From: JACRLW01 sp050181465
GTDB lineage: Bacteria > Planctomycetota > UBA1135 > UBA2386
Assembly: GCA_050181465.1 (NCBI GenBank)
Contig: JBFXDD010000082.1
Location: 1 to 9,768 of the forward strand
DNA: 9,768 bases
Direction: 5' to 3'
In this document: piece by piece, positions 1 to 6,972 of the stretch
Layout: each line of letters opens with the position of its first letter
How positions within the stretch are numbered: the first letter of the stretch is position 1
The notes under the pieces: model-generated
Database searches by the model: none
Told to the model about the DNA's origin: nothing
Seen by the model: the letters and a program-made list of their open reading frames with translations, nothing else
Translations under genes and position numbers: made by a program

Positions 1-122
1 CGTCGCATCAATCCGAACAGATCCTGCAGCCAGACGACGTGCTGAAACTGCAGTCGCCGAAGTTCATCGCCATCGGTGCCGAGGATGTATTCGCCGAGTT
101 CGCGTGGGTGCATCGCGCGTGA
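1..122 (+). CDS. C-terminal fragment of an unrecognised protein (5' end outside window)
   Basis: In the frame whose first full codon is at base 3, 39 codons run without a stop to TGA at 120-122. The peptide has balanced, protein-like composition (it includes the stretch SPKFIAIGAEDVFAEFAW and ends in VHRA), unlike the Arg/Pro/Ser-rich shadow frames around it, and third codon positions are mostly G or C. The other two + frames give either an early stop at 43 or Arg/Cys-rich translation. I do not recognise the family from 39 residues. It is followed by about 290 bases without a gene, so it is probably the end of a transcription unit separate from the next gene. Confidence 0.55.
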   Translation, partial: SHQSEQILQPDDVLKLQSPKFIAIGAEDVFAEFAWVHRA

Positions 123-408
123 AGTTAGCCGACACGGCGCACTCGAACACCAGGACATCTGCTCGAGGACGCACGCGGCAGACGATCGCACGCGACCCGC
201 TGCACATCGGTCGCAAAAAAACTCCTCGCAACGCGAGCGACACGCGCATCGGCAATAGATGCAACCTTGCGAGTGGAATCGGACGTTTACCTCGAGCAAG
301 GAAACCCGATCCAGCCAAGGGCTTCGATTGACTCGCGCTTGGTGTCGACCGCGTCGACCTCGACCACTTGTGGATCGAGGCGCCGCGGTGCGAGTCGGGT
401 CAGACGAC
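123..408. other. Intergenic leader, no gene seen
   Basis: This stretch contains only short overlapping frames with Arg/Ser-rich translations. It holds a 7-A run (215-221), a small hairpin (225-237, 5-bp stem CTCGC/GCGAG with a 3-nt loop), and three copies of TCGACC at 345, 354 and 360. A TTGACT at 328-333 has no matching -10 at the expected distance. It presumably carries the promoter of the secreted repeat protein at 409, but no box can be named with confidence. Confidence 0.5.
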
Positions 409-2142
409 ATGAAATCAACTCCCTTCTCCCGAGCAATCGGCGGCATTGCCGCTGCAACCATGCTCCTTCCTGTGTTGGTTGGCCAGCAGAACATCGCGAC
501 CGGTCCCAACGATCGACCGGCCGACACATACCTGGCGGCGGAACACGCGAACGTCAGTTGCAGCTTGCCGCTTCAAGGCAATCGACTGTCAACGAAGTAC
601 GCACCCGTGCTCTTCGGGGCCAATGCACCGACCCTGGCGAACTTCGTGACCGTGGTGGTCGTCAACAACACCGACCCCACGCTCAACTTGGTCGTCGACA
701 TCGACTACTACGACAACAACGGCACCGTGCTGTCGACGCTGAACAGCGTCTTCATCGCACCTGAGGACTCCTACGTCGGTGTCGCTCCGCTGTCCGGCAC
801 TACGGTCGGCACGGTTCGAGTGCGCACCAACGCTCAGACTCAGGCGACGACCTTCGTCGGCGCGACGGTCTACTACGCGAACACCGTGGTGAATCCGCTG
901 AACCCGAAGGCGTCCATCCAGGCGAGCGACTACCTCGCGTCCATGCAGCCCCTGCAGGGTCTGCAACGCGCCGAGACCACGCTCCACTTCGGCCCGATTC
1001 CGGTCCATGCCTTCTCGCCGAACTCACCGCTCGACCTCGTCAACGGCATCTTCGGTTTCATCACACTCATCAATCCGGCGATTGCGCCCAACAACGTGCA
1101 AATCACGCTGAGCAACGGCAACGGCTTCGTGCAGGCACTGCCCCCGGTCGCCATCGCTGCCGGTGGCGCCGCCATCGACACCACCGCGTTCAACCGCGCA
1201 CTCGGCATCTTCACCAACGGCCTCCCCGGCGATGACGAGGATCTCTTCATCACCGTTACCAGCCTGGACAACCGGCCCTTGATCGGAGAACTGCTCATGA
1301 TGGATCTCGCGAGCAACCAGAACTTCGGCGACGGCGAGCTGTCCAACGTCGGGGGACGCGTGCGCCTCGCATCCACCATGGCGGGCTACGTCGCGACGTC
1401 GACGGCGGTCAGCCCGGAGGTCACGGTGCAACTCAACGACATCCAGTCCGCGATCGGAATCAGCCGAGTCGCCGGCGGTGCACTGGTGCCCGCGACCGTC
1501 ACCTACTACGACCGCGACGGCAACGTGCTCGGCTCCGACGTGACGCCGCCGCTCGGACCGACCAGGTCGGTGGTGATCGGCCCCGGAATGGCCGCCAGCC
1601 CGAACTTCCCGACAGGGGGCGTCTTCGGGGGCTGGGCCCGGGTCACCACGCCCGCCGGCGCCCTGATCGGTTGGACCATGCGCGGCAGCGAGAATGCCGC
1701 CCATCCCCATCGTGCCTACGCGGAGTTGCTGTGGGGCAACGGCGGCAGCGAACACGCCTTCGGTTGGCTGAGCGGCGGGCTCCGTCGCTCGATCGCGCCG
1801 CTCGCCTTCGAACTCGACGACCTCAATCCCGACCCCGGGTACATCGCCTTCGTGAACGACTCCACCGCCAACCTCGGCGTGTGGGAGCTCCGATTCTGGG
1901 AGATGGTCACACCGGGTCTGTCCGGTCTCCAAGCCTTCGCCGGCCTGGGCCTCAACCGGACGGCGCTGACCTACGAGGATCCGATCATCACCACCCCGGC
2001 CCAACTGCACTTCGGCCAGACCTCGGTGACCAACGTCGGCGTCAAGGGCATCGCGACGATCGGCGGCGAGCTGGGAATCCGACTCGGACTCGAAGTTCCG
2101 TCCTATCCGGGCCCGGGTGACCTGGTTCGCCCGCCGATGTGA
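409..2142 (+). CDS. Secreted beta-rich protein with four internal repeats (function unknown)
   Basis: This is a 577-residue protein with an N-terminal Sec signal (charged start, hydrophobic stretch around residues 9-25, probable cleavage before Gln-Gln at 26-27), so it is exported. The frame extends upstream to 259, but those 50 residues are Arg/Pro-rich and would bury the signal peptide, so the ATG at 409 is preferred; an in-frame GTG at 388 is the nearest alternative. No convincing Shine-Dalgarno is visible. The mature part is rich in Val, Thr, Asn and Gly and looks like four degenerate beta-sandwich units at roughly 79-160, 216-300, 335-426 and 477-558. Units one and three share a Y-Y-D-x-[DN]-G-x-V-L hairpin motif (100-108 and 366-374), and the first three units end in a similar strand pair (VRVRT then VGATVYY; ITVTSLDNRPLIGELL; ARVTTPAGALIGWTM). 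There is no membrane anchor, no PEP-CTERM-like tail and no recognisable catalytic motif. I do not recognise the family; an extracellular structural or adhesion role would be a guess. Confidence 0.85.
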   Translation: MKSTPFSRAIGGIAAATMLLPVLVGQQNIATGPNDRPADTYLAAEHANVSCSLPLQGNRLSTKYAPVLFGANAPTLANFVTVVVVNNTDPTLNLVVDIDYYDNNGTVLSTLNSVFIAPEDSYVGVAPLSGTTVGTVRVRTNAQTQATTFVGATVYYANTVVNPLNPKASIQASDYLASMQPLQGLQRAETTLHFGPIPVHAFSPNSPLDLVNGIFGFITLINPAIAPNNVQITLSNGNGFVQALPPVAIAAGGAAIDTTAFNRALGIFTNGLPGDDEDLFITVTSLDNRPLIGELLMMDLASNQNFGDGELSNVGGRVRLASTMAGYVATSTAVSPEVTVQLNDIQSAIGISRVAGGALVPATVTYYDRDGNVLGSDVTPPLGPTRSVVIGPGMAASPNFPTGGVFGGWARVTTPAGALIGWTMRGSENAAHPHRAYAELLWGNGGSEHAFGWLSGGLRRSIAPLAFELDDLNPDPGYIAFVNDSTANLGVWELRFWEMVTPGLSGLQAFAGLGLNRTALTYEDPIITTPAQLHFGQTSVTNVGVKGIATIGGELGIRLGLEVPSYPGPGDLVRPPM

Positions 2143-2182
2143 GGCGAGGATCCTGGTCGCGTGCACCGATCGGGGCGGGCGA
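2127..2182 (+). terminator. Weak stem-loop spanning the stop of the secreted repeat protein
   Basis: The arm TCGCCCGCCGAT at 2127-2138 pairs with 2169-2182 (ATCGG, a 2-nt GG bulge, then CGGGCGA), giving 12 GC-rich base pairs around a 30-nt loop that contains the TGA stop. There is no U-tract, so it is not a standard intrinsic terminator. It may slow or end transcription before the downstream selenoprotein gene, or may be chance in GC-rich DNA. Confidence 0.25.
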
Positions 2183-2250
2183 GGACGTGTGACGAGCGCG
2201 GGACAGATGGTCAGTGCACCGGGCTCTCGCGCCCCTATCCTCTCTCCCGC

Positions 2251-2270
2251 CCGCGGTCGATCGACCGCGG
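2251..2270. promoter_or_regulatory. 20-bp perfect palindrome upstream of the selenoprotein gene
   Basis: The half CCGCGGTCGA (2251-2260) is followed directly by its exact reverse complement TCGACCGCGG (2261-2270). It ends 15 nt before the ribosome binding site and 27 nt before the GTG start at 2298. It could be a dimeric regulator's operator, or in RNA an 8-bp hairpin with a GATC loop in the 5' leader. No U-run follows, so a terminator for the preceding gene is unlikely. What binds it cannot be told from sequence. Confidence 0.45.
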
Positions 2271-2285
2271 ATTCCCTACTTCCAC

Positions 2286-2292
2286 AGAGGAG
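2286..2292 (+). promoter_or_regulatory. Ribosome binding site fixing the GTG start at 2298
   Basis: AGAGGAG lies 5 nt before GTG at 2298-2300. This is the best Shine-Dalgarno match in the window and chooses GTG over the in-frame ATG at 2214, whose extra 28 residues carry no signal-peptide character and would displace the hydrophobic export signal from the N-terminus. Confidence 0.8.
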
Positions 2293-2297
2293 TTCCC

Positions 2298-3293
2298 GTG
2301 ACTTCGTTCCCCACGGTGCTCGCTCTCGCGCTCGTCCCTGCAATGTTCGGACACCTGTCCGCACAGCAGGGCGAGCCGAAGCCTGCCACCCCCACCGTAC
2401 CGGCCGCGCGCATCCAAGCGACGCCGGTAACCGCAGCTGGCGCCGGCCAACAGCCGAGCCAGGATGAGCTGAAAGCAAAGCTCGCCGACAAGCTCGCCAA
2501 GCCATTCGTCAAGCACGCGAATTGGACCACCGACTACGACGCGGCACGCGCACGCGCGAAGGAGGAAGGCAAGCTCGTCTTCACCTACTTCACCCGCAGC
2601 TACAGCTATTGAGGCCCCTGCGAGGCAGTCGAGAAGGCAGCTCTTCTCGACCCTCAGTTCGCCGAGTTCGGCGAACAAGTCGTCCTCTTCCTCCACGTCA
2701 CCACGCGCATCGAAGGTCATCCCTATGACGACCTGCTCCTGCGCAAGGGACAGATGGGCTTCCCGAGCTTCGTCGTGCTCGACAGTGACGGCGAACTCGT
2801 CGCCGTCGCCGGCAAGCGCAGCGTCGAAGCTTTCCGGGAAACGGTCGATGCTGGCGCTGCTTTCGCGGCGATGGCCAAGCAGTCCGATCCCGAGTCCAAG
2901 AAGAAGGTGCTGATGCAGCGCATCGACTGGCAGGCCGTCCCGTTCGCACAGGCCAAGGCCGCGGTCGCCGCGCTGAAGCTCAGCGACGATGAGCGGGCGA
3001 GCGTCGCCAAGAAGCTCTTCAACCTGGAGCTGATGGATACGCGGCTGAATGCCGACAAGGCGGCGGGATTGCGACACCTCGTCAGCATCCTCGACGAGAA
3101 TCGCCTACCCGACGACAAGCAGGTCGCGGCGACCTTCTGGCGGTACCTGGCGACCGGCGCACAACAGCTCGGCGATGCCGGTGCGTTCGCTCGTTACGTC
3201 GAGTACCTCGAGAAGGAAGTCGAAGCGAACCCGCGCGCTCAGGCGATGCTCGAACGCGCCAAGAAGACGCTCGAAGACATGAAGTCGAAGTGA
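2298..3293 (+). CDS. Exported thioredoxin-like selenoprotein, U-G-P-C active site (TGA 2610-2612 read as selenocysteine)
   Basis: Read through the in-frame TGA, this is a 331-residue protein. Residues 1-22 form a Sec signal peptide (cleavage after LSA, before Gln-Gln), followed by a Pro/Ala-rich linker to about 65. A thioredoxin fold of the Thioredoxin_7 type spans about 80-175: W-x-x-D-Y-x-x-A helix start (around 80-86), strand KLVFTYF, then active site Y104-U105-G106-P107-C108, and the cis-Pro loop G-F-P156-S-F-V-V-L-D. A helical C-terminal region (about 176-331) ends at TGA 3291-3293. The TGA sits exactly at the first Cys of the family's C-x-x-C motif; C108 is the only cysteine, as expected for a selenenylsulfide pair. 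Downstream codons keep the same frame and G/C-rich third positions for 226 codons, arguing against two genes. A SECIS-like hairpin follows at 2622-2655. The family is known as thiol/disulfide oxidoreductases; substrate is unknown. Alternative: a nonsense mutation (TGC to TGA) making a pseudogene, which would not explain the hairpin. Confidence 0.85.
2610..2612 (+). other. In-frame UGA, proposed selenocysteine codon (Sec105)
   Basis: The codon order is TAT-TGA-GGC-CCC-TGC, i.e. Y-U-G-P-C, matching the thioredoxin active site with selenocysteine in place of the N-terminal, nucleophilic cysteine. Other genes in the window end at TGA (2140-2142; minus-strand stops at 3316, 6973 and 8415), so UGA is a normal stop in this genome and a changed genetic code is not the explanation. 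Confidence 0.85.
2622..2655 (+). promoter_or_regulatory. Bacterial SECIS-like stem-loop just after the UGA
   Basis: GTCGAGAAG (2628-2636) is the exact reverse complement of CTTCTCGAC (2643-2651), giving a 9-bp stem closed by the 6-nt loop GCAGCT (2637-2642). Below it, after a 2-nt CA bulge, GAGG (2622-2625) pairs with CCTC (2652-2655). The loop begins 24 nt after the UGA and starts with G. From what I know of bacterial SECIS elements (stem-loop inside the coding sequence, apical loop roughly 16-37 nt after UGA, a G in the first two loop positions), this fits. It does not show the bulged U of the E. coli fdhF element. The hairpin holds the gene's only CTT leucine codon, consistent with RNA structure overriding codon preference. 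Confidence 0.8.
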
Positions 3294-3315
3294 GCGTGGC
3301 GCGTGCCGCGGTGAC

Positions 3316-6300
3316 TCAGCGGTGCGTGCCGAAGAGCATCCGAAGCGACGGCGGGACGATCCCGCCGTCGCCGGACCATGCGAATGCGGCGTCCGCGATC
3401 GCGTCGCCATTGAGATCGCCGACATCGATGGCGAGCGCGGGACCGAAGCTCCCGACATCGATCGCCGGCAGTTCCTCGACACCCGCGAAGCCCGCCAGAC
3501 CGTCGGAGACGAGCGTGGCGAGCGTGAACGTCCCCGGACTGTTCCGACGCGCGACGACGACCAGGACGTCGCTCACGAGATCGCCATCGAGATCGGTCAG
3601 GTGCACGCTACGCGGCGTCCCGGCCGGCAACACGAAACTGCCACTCGCCGCGAAGACGAGCGGATCCACCTGAGTCGGGTCTGCGATGGAGCGGGTCGAG
3701 ATCCCGGTTTGCCGGAAGAGCTGCGCCAGATCGAGCGACGCCGACGAGAGAAACAGATCATCGAAGCCGTCGCCGTCGAAGTCGGCGACCACGATCGAAG
3801 CCGGATCCAGCGCGGTCGCAATGCGGGGATCCGCAGGATCGATCGTCGACTCGACGAGCTGCCAATCATCCTCGGCGCTGCCGGGATCCAGCCGGAAGAA
3901 GTGCAGGCCACGCGCCGGATCGGCGCGCGAGACCGCGACCACGACTTCGAGATGCGACGACGGATCGGTCGGTGCGAAGTCACCCACGCCGACGTCCGCG
4001 ATCGGTGCCGCGAAGTTCGCGTAGGCGTCCATGCGTGGAGCGACATACGGAAACGGCATTATCGAGTCGCCACGCAGCACGAGCAGCTCCGTCTCGACTT
4101 CGCCACCGCCGCGCAGCGTCGCGAGAACGACGACCAAGTCCTCGCGACCGTCAGCATCGATGTCCGCGGCACGCAATCGAGACTGCGACTGCACGCTGGC
4201 CGATCCGGAAACGAGCGAGTACGGCGACCAGACCATGCCGGCGGACTGCGAATCGAGGACCCCGACTCGCCCATCGGCGCCGAGCATGACGACTCGGTCC
4301 GCAACGCCGCTCGGTCCCAGCGCGCGAGTCACGGTCTCCTCCACCAACCCGGAGATCGCGAATTGGTCGGCATCCGCGAATCGACCGAGACCATCGTTCG
4401 TCAACCTGCGGAGCCCGTTCTCGAGGACCAAGATCGCATCCCGACTCGGCCCGCCGGCCGCTCGCTCGACCAGGACAATGCCCCGCGGCGCCTCCGGAAC
4501 CGTGCGGCTCGCACGTGGATCCAGCAATCGAGGACCGGGAGCGACCAGCAGTGTGGTCACACGCGAGCGCTCGCTTCGCACCGCGCTCGTGTCCTGGAGC
4601 AGGAAGACCGCATCGAGGGCGCCATTGCTGTCTTCGGTCGCGCGTCCGAAGTGCATCGCACGCACCACCGCAGAATCCGTAGCCGTCACGTCGACGGCGC
4701 CGACCAACTCGACGTAGCGATCGCCCTGGAAGGACAGAAGGGCCGGCGGAGCGTCGCTGCGCGCGACGATCAGCTCGGCGAGGTCATCGTCATCGAGATC
4801 CGCGCTCAGCGAAGCAACCGGCGCACTCGGACCGAAGGGCTGGACGACCGGGGCGACCGCGTAGTCGCGTGCCGAGGCGGGCGTGAGGTGCAGCAGCACA
4901 TGGCTGACGCCCCCGAACTCGCGCAGCACCATCACCAGAGATCGGTTCGGCCGCGGTCCGGCCGCATGGATACCGATCAGTTCTCCGGTCGAGACACCGC
5001 CGAAGCCCGAGAGATCGACCTCGCGGCGGTCGACCATGGAACCGTTCGCGTCGCCGAAGGCGAGGTAGAGGCGACCACCCACACCACCGACCGCCATCGC
5101 GATGTCGTCGAAGCCATCGTCGTCAAGGTCGGTCAACGTCGAAACTTCCAGTCGGTCCACCACCTGCGTGAACAGGGGCTGCACGAGAAAACCGCCGCCG
5201 CCGCTCGATCGCGCAAGGACCGACGTGAGATCCGCTCGCGTACTACCGACGACCAACAGATCGACCAGCGCGTCGGAGTCGACTGAACCCGCCCGCAATC
5301 GCCGCGGACGCGACGCACTGCGAAAGCCGACACCGCTGAACGCCAATGGGACTGCTGGACTCGACTGCCCGAAGAGACGAGTGTGGGCACCGCGTGTGGT
5401 GCCGCCGTTGAGGACCAGCACGTCGAGCAGAGCATTGCCGTCGAGGTCGACCCAGGCGAGGTCGATCGGTGCGCGCTGCTCGATGTCCGCACGATCGCCG
5501 GCGACGACTTCGACGCCGCGCGCCGCGAAGACGCCGTTGCCGAGGCCGTCGAAGACACGCACGAAAGGCACGCCGGCGGCATCGTCGAACAGGGTCGCCG
5601 CCGACGCGACCCCCGTCGTCGTACGATCCGTCGGCGCGAGCGCCACGTTTACGACCTCCTCGTCGAACCCCACCCCGAGCGGCGCCAGCTCCGCTCGGGC
5701 AGCGCCGTACGAGAGCAGATCCGCACCGTCGGTGATCACGGGAATGGAGAGCTGCGTGACGAGTCGCACCGTGGCCGGGCCGGGTCGACCATCGGGAGAC
5801 GGCGGAGCGACGAACACGATCGAATTGAGCGTGGAGAGCGCAGGCCGAAGATCGCCGATCGGAACCGTGATCGAACGGCCGCCCTTCTCGATGCTGATCT
5901 GCGCGAAGCGGATGGCCGGCTGCGGCGGGTTCGCGGTGAAGTCGAAAGGGATCAGTGCACGCCCCGTGAGCGTGAGGAGATCACCGCCGCGCGTCGAAGC
6001 TCGGCGGGCCACCACTGCAGCAAGCTCGGGGCGGTAGTAGACGTCGCCGATGGCCGTCGACAGTCCGGCCAGCGAATGACGCACCTGGACGAACGCCGGA
6101 ATGGCGATCGTCGCGGGCGGTGCGGTGCACACGATCCGACGGCGCGACGGTTGGCCGGCGATGGCTTCCACGCGCAGGTTCTGCGCAGGACTGCGCAGGA
6201 CGGGCAGCGGACCTTGGGAGCCCGCCGGCGGGTTCGGGTCCAGCGTGACGACTTCGACGAGCAGTTCGCGTGGGTCGTCCGATGGCAGGTTGTCGATGAG

Positions 6301-6870
6301 CAGCGACAGATCGCCACCTGAGACCGGAATGAGCGACGCGCCGAGATCGGGTCGATTCGGCTCGAGCGTCAACACCGGTTGGCGCAGGAGCAGGAAGGAC
6401 GCGCGCGCGAGTTCGATCGCCGAGCCGTCGGTGCGACGCGCGCGGGCGATGACCTGCGCCGGTTGATCCGCGACACGCGGATCACCGATCGCGGCGGCGA
6501 TGCCGGCGGTCGCGAGCGCGAAGTCCACTACGGTCTCGTTCGCGTTCGACGTCGAGCGACCGAGGATCTGCTCGTCCTCCACGATGCTGCCGGCGACGGT
6601 CGCCACCAGCGCCAGTTCCAGAGTCGTGTTCTCCGGCACGCGCACTCCGCGCAGAGTTGCCGTGCGCGAGAGGAAGAACTCGGACGGCAGCGAGATCGGT
6701 CCCGCGCCCGGCGAGACGGTCAGGCTGACCGGCGTCGAGTCACCACCCGATCGCCGCGACCCGAAGATGCCCGCGGTGATCGCGCCCGCGCCGCAGGACG
6801 CCAGCGCGATGAGAGCCGTCGCCAGCGTCCAGAACCGCAGGGTGCGACCCGAGAATGTCGCGAGAGTCAT
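3316..6870 (-). CDS. Large FG-GAP/VCBS beta-propeller lipoprotein with IPT/TIG-like domain
   Basis: This 1184-residue protein starts with a lipoprotein signal (hydrophobic core 13-25, lipobox L-A-S-C26), so the mature protein should be lipid-anchored at C26. The start is well fixed: a stop codon lies only 9 nt upstream (TAG, plus-strand 6877-6879), and later starts would lose the signal. Residues about 285-390 resemble an IPT/TIG immunoglobulin-like domain (GGDLLTLTG, then IVFVAPP). From about 465 to the end there are repeated D-x-[DN]-x-[DN]-x-x-x-D calcium loops of FG-GAP type, at D475, D531, D581, D691, D903, D1030, D1093 and D1152, each followed by a hydrophobic strand; these suggest a seven- or eight-bladed propeller of the integrin-alpha type. 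Such proteins usually bind ligands or surfaces outside the cell; no catalytic motif is seen. It converges with the selenoprotein gene, with 22 bases between stops. The long + strand frame opposite it is Arg-rich shadow. Confidence 0.9.
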   Translation of the reverse strand: MTLATFSGRTLRFWTLATALIALASCGAGAITAGIFGSRRSGGDSTPVSLTVSPGAGPISLPSEFFLSRTATLRGVRVPENTTLELALVATVAGSIVEDEQILGRSTSNANETVVDFALATAGIAAAIGDPRVADQPAQVIARARRTDGSAIELARASFLLLRQPVLTLEPNRPDLGASLIPVSGGDLSLLIDNLPSDDPRELLVEVVTLDPNPPAGSQGPLPVLRSPAQNLRVEAIAGQPSRRRIVCTAPPATIAIPAFVQVRHSLAGLSTAIGDVYYRPELAAVVARRASTRGGDLLTLTGRALIPFDFTANPPQPAIRFAQISIEKGGRSITVPIGDLRPALSTLNSIVFVAPPSPDGRPGPATVRLVTQLSIPVITDGADLLSYGAARAELAPLGVGFDEEVVNVALAPTDRTTTGVASAATLFDDAAGVPFVRVFDGLGNGVFAARGVEVVAGDRADIEQRAPIDLAWVDLDGNALLDVLVLNGGTTRGAHTRLFGQSSPAVPLAFSGVGFRSASRPRRLRAGSVDSDALVDLLVVGSTRADLTSVLARSSGGGGFLVQPLFTQVVDRLEVSTLTDLDDDGFDDIAMAVGGVGGRLYLAFGDANGSMVDRREVDLSGFGGVSTGELIGIHAAGPRPNRSLVMVLREFGGVSHVLLHLTPASARDYAVAPVVQPFGPSAPVASLSADLDDDDLAELIVARSDAPPALLSFQGDRYVELVGAVDVTATDSAVVRAMHFGRATEDSNGALDAVFLLQDTSAVRSERSRVTTLLVAPGPRLLDPRASRTVPEAPRGIVLVERAAGGPSRDAILVLENGLRRLTNDGLGRFADADQFAISGLVEETVTRALGPSGVADRVVMLGADGRVGVLDSQSAGMVWSPYSLVSGSASVQSQSRLRAADIDADGREDLVVVLATLRGGGEVETELLVLRGDSIMPFPYVAPRMDAYANFAAPIADVGVGDFAPTDPSSHLEVVVAVSRADPARGLHFFRLDPGSAEDDWQLVESTIDPADPRIATALDPASIVVADFDGDGFDDLFLSSASLDLAQLFRQTGISTRSIADPTQVDPLVFAASGSFVLPAGTPRSVHLTDLDGDLVSDVLVVVARRNSPGTFTLATLVSDGLAGFAGVEELPAIDVGSFGPALAIDVGDLNGDAIADAAFAWSGDGGIVPPSLRMLFGTHR
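3347..3369. terminator. Strong hairpin inside the 3' end of the lipoprotein gene, after the selenoprotein stop
   Basis: GACGGCGGGA (3347-3356) and TCCCGCCGTC (3360-3369) are exact reverse complements around a 3-nt loop: a 10-bp, GC-rich perfect stem. It starts 53 nt after the selenoprotein stop at 3293 and lies within the last codons of the convergent lipoprotein gene. With no U-run on either strand it is not a textbook terminator, but it may help end + strand transcription or stabilise the mRNA 3' end. Confidence 0.3.
6181..6200. repeat. Two tandem copies of a 10-bp unit in the lipoprotein gene
   Basis: CTGCGCAGGA occurs twice back to back at 6181-6190 and 6191-6200, within codons around residues 224-230 of the lipoprotein. 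Because the unit is not a multiple of three, gain or loss of one copy would shift the frame. Two copies are few, so this may be chance. Confidence 0.5.
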
Positions 6871-6972
6871 GCACGACTAGCATGCGCCACGACATCGGTG
6901 CGGGACAGGGGGGCACGACGCGGAACGGGACCGCCGCAAGGTGCATCCGCATCGTTCTCGCCAACCCCGATC
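6871..6972. other. Intergenic region between the Vps62-like and lipoprotein genes
   Basis: These 102 bases contain a CATGC/GCATG inverted repeat (6868-6884, 7-nt spacer) right at the lipoprotein start and a run of six G (6908-6913). No Shine-Dalgarno precedes the lipoprotein ATG. No terminator with a U-run is seen after the Vps62-like gene, so read-through between the two minus-strand genes is possible. Confidence 0.35.

Noticed and set aside
215..237. Hairpin plus 7-base A-tract resembling a minus-strand intrinsic terminator
   Set aside because: The stem is only 5 bp and no minus-strand gene lies to its right that would need it.
328..333. TTGACT as a -35 box for the secreted repeat protein
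   Set aside because: No AT-rich -10 hexamer is found 16-18 bases downstream; the area is GC-rich.
1024..2505. 493-codon open frame on the minus strand opposite the secreted repeat protein
   Set aside because: Low-complexity Arg/Gly/Ala translation, running past the end of the real + strand gene into the selenoprotein gene.
2754..3293. Separate gene starting at ATG 2754
   Set aside because: This would start inside the thioredoxin fold just before the cis-Pro loop, without a ribosome site; it is the 3' part of the selenoprotein frame.
2298..3293. Genome-wide recoding of UGA (for example as Trp or Gly)
   Set aside because: Other genes in the window end at TGA, all use TGG for Trp, and only one internal TGA is needed, at the catalytic Cys position.
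3322..5286. 654-codon open frame on the + strand opposite the lipoprotein gene
   Set aside because: Its translation is Arg/Asp/Glu-rich without domains, and the minus strand encodes a clear lipoprotein with FG-GAP repeats. Long antisense frames are expected opposite GC-rich coding DNA.
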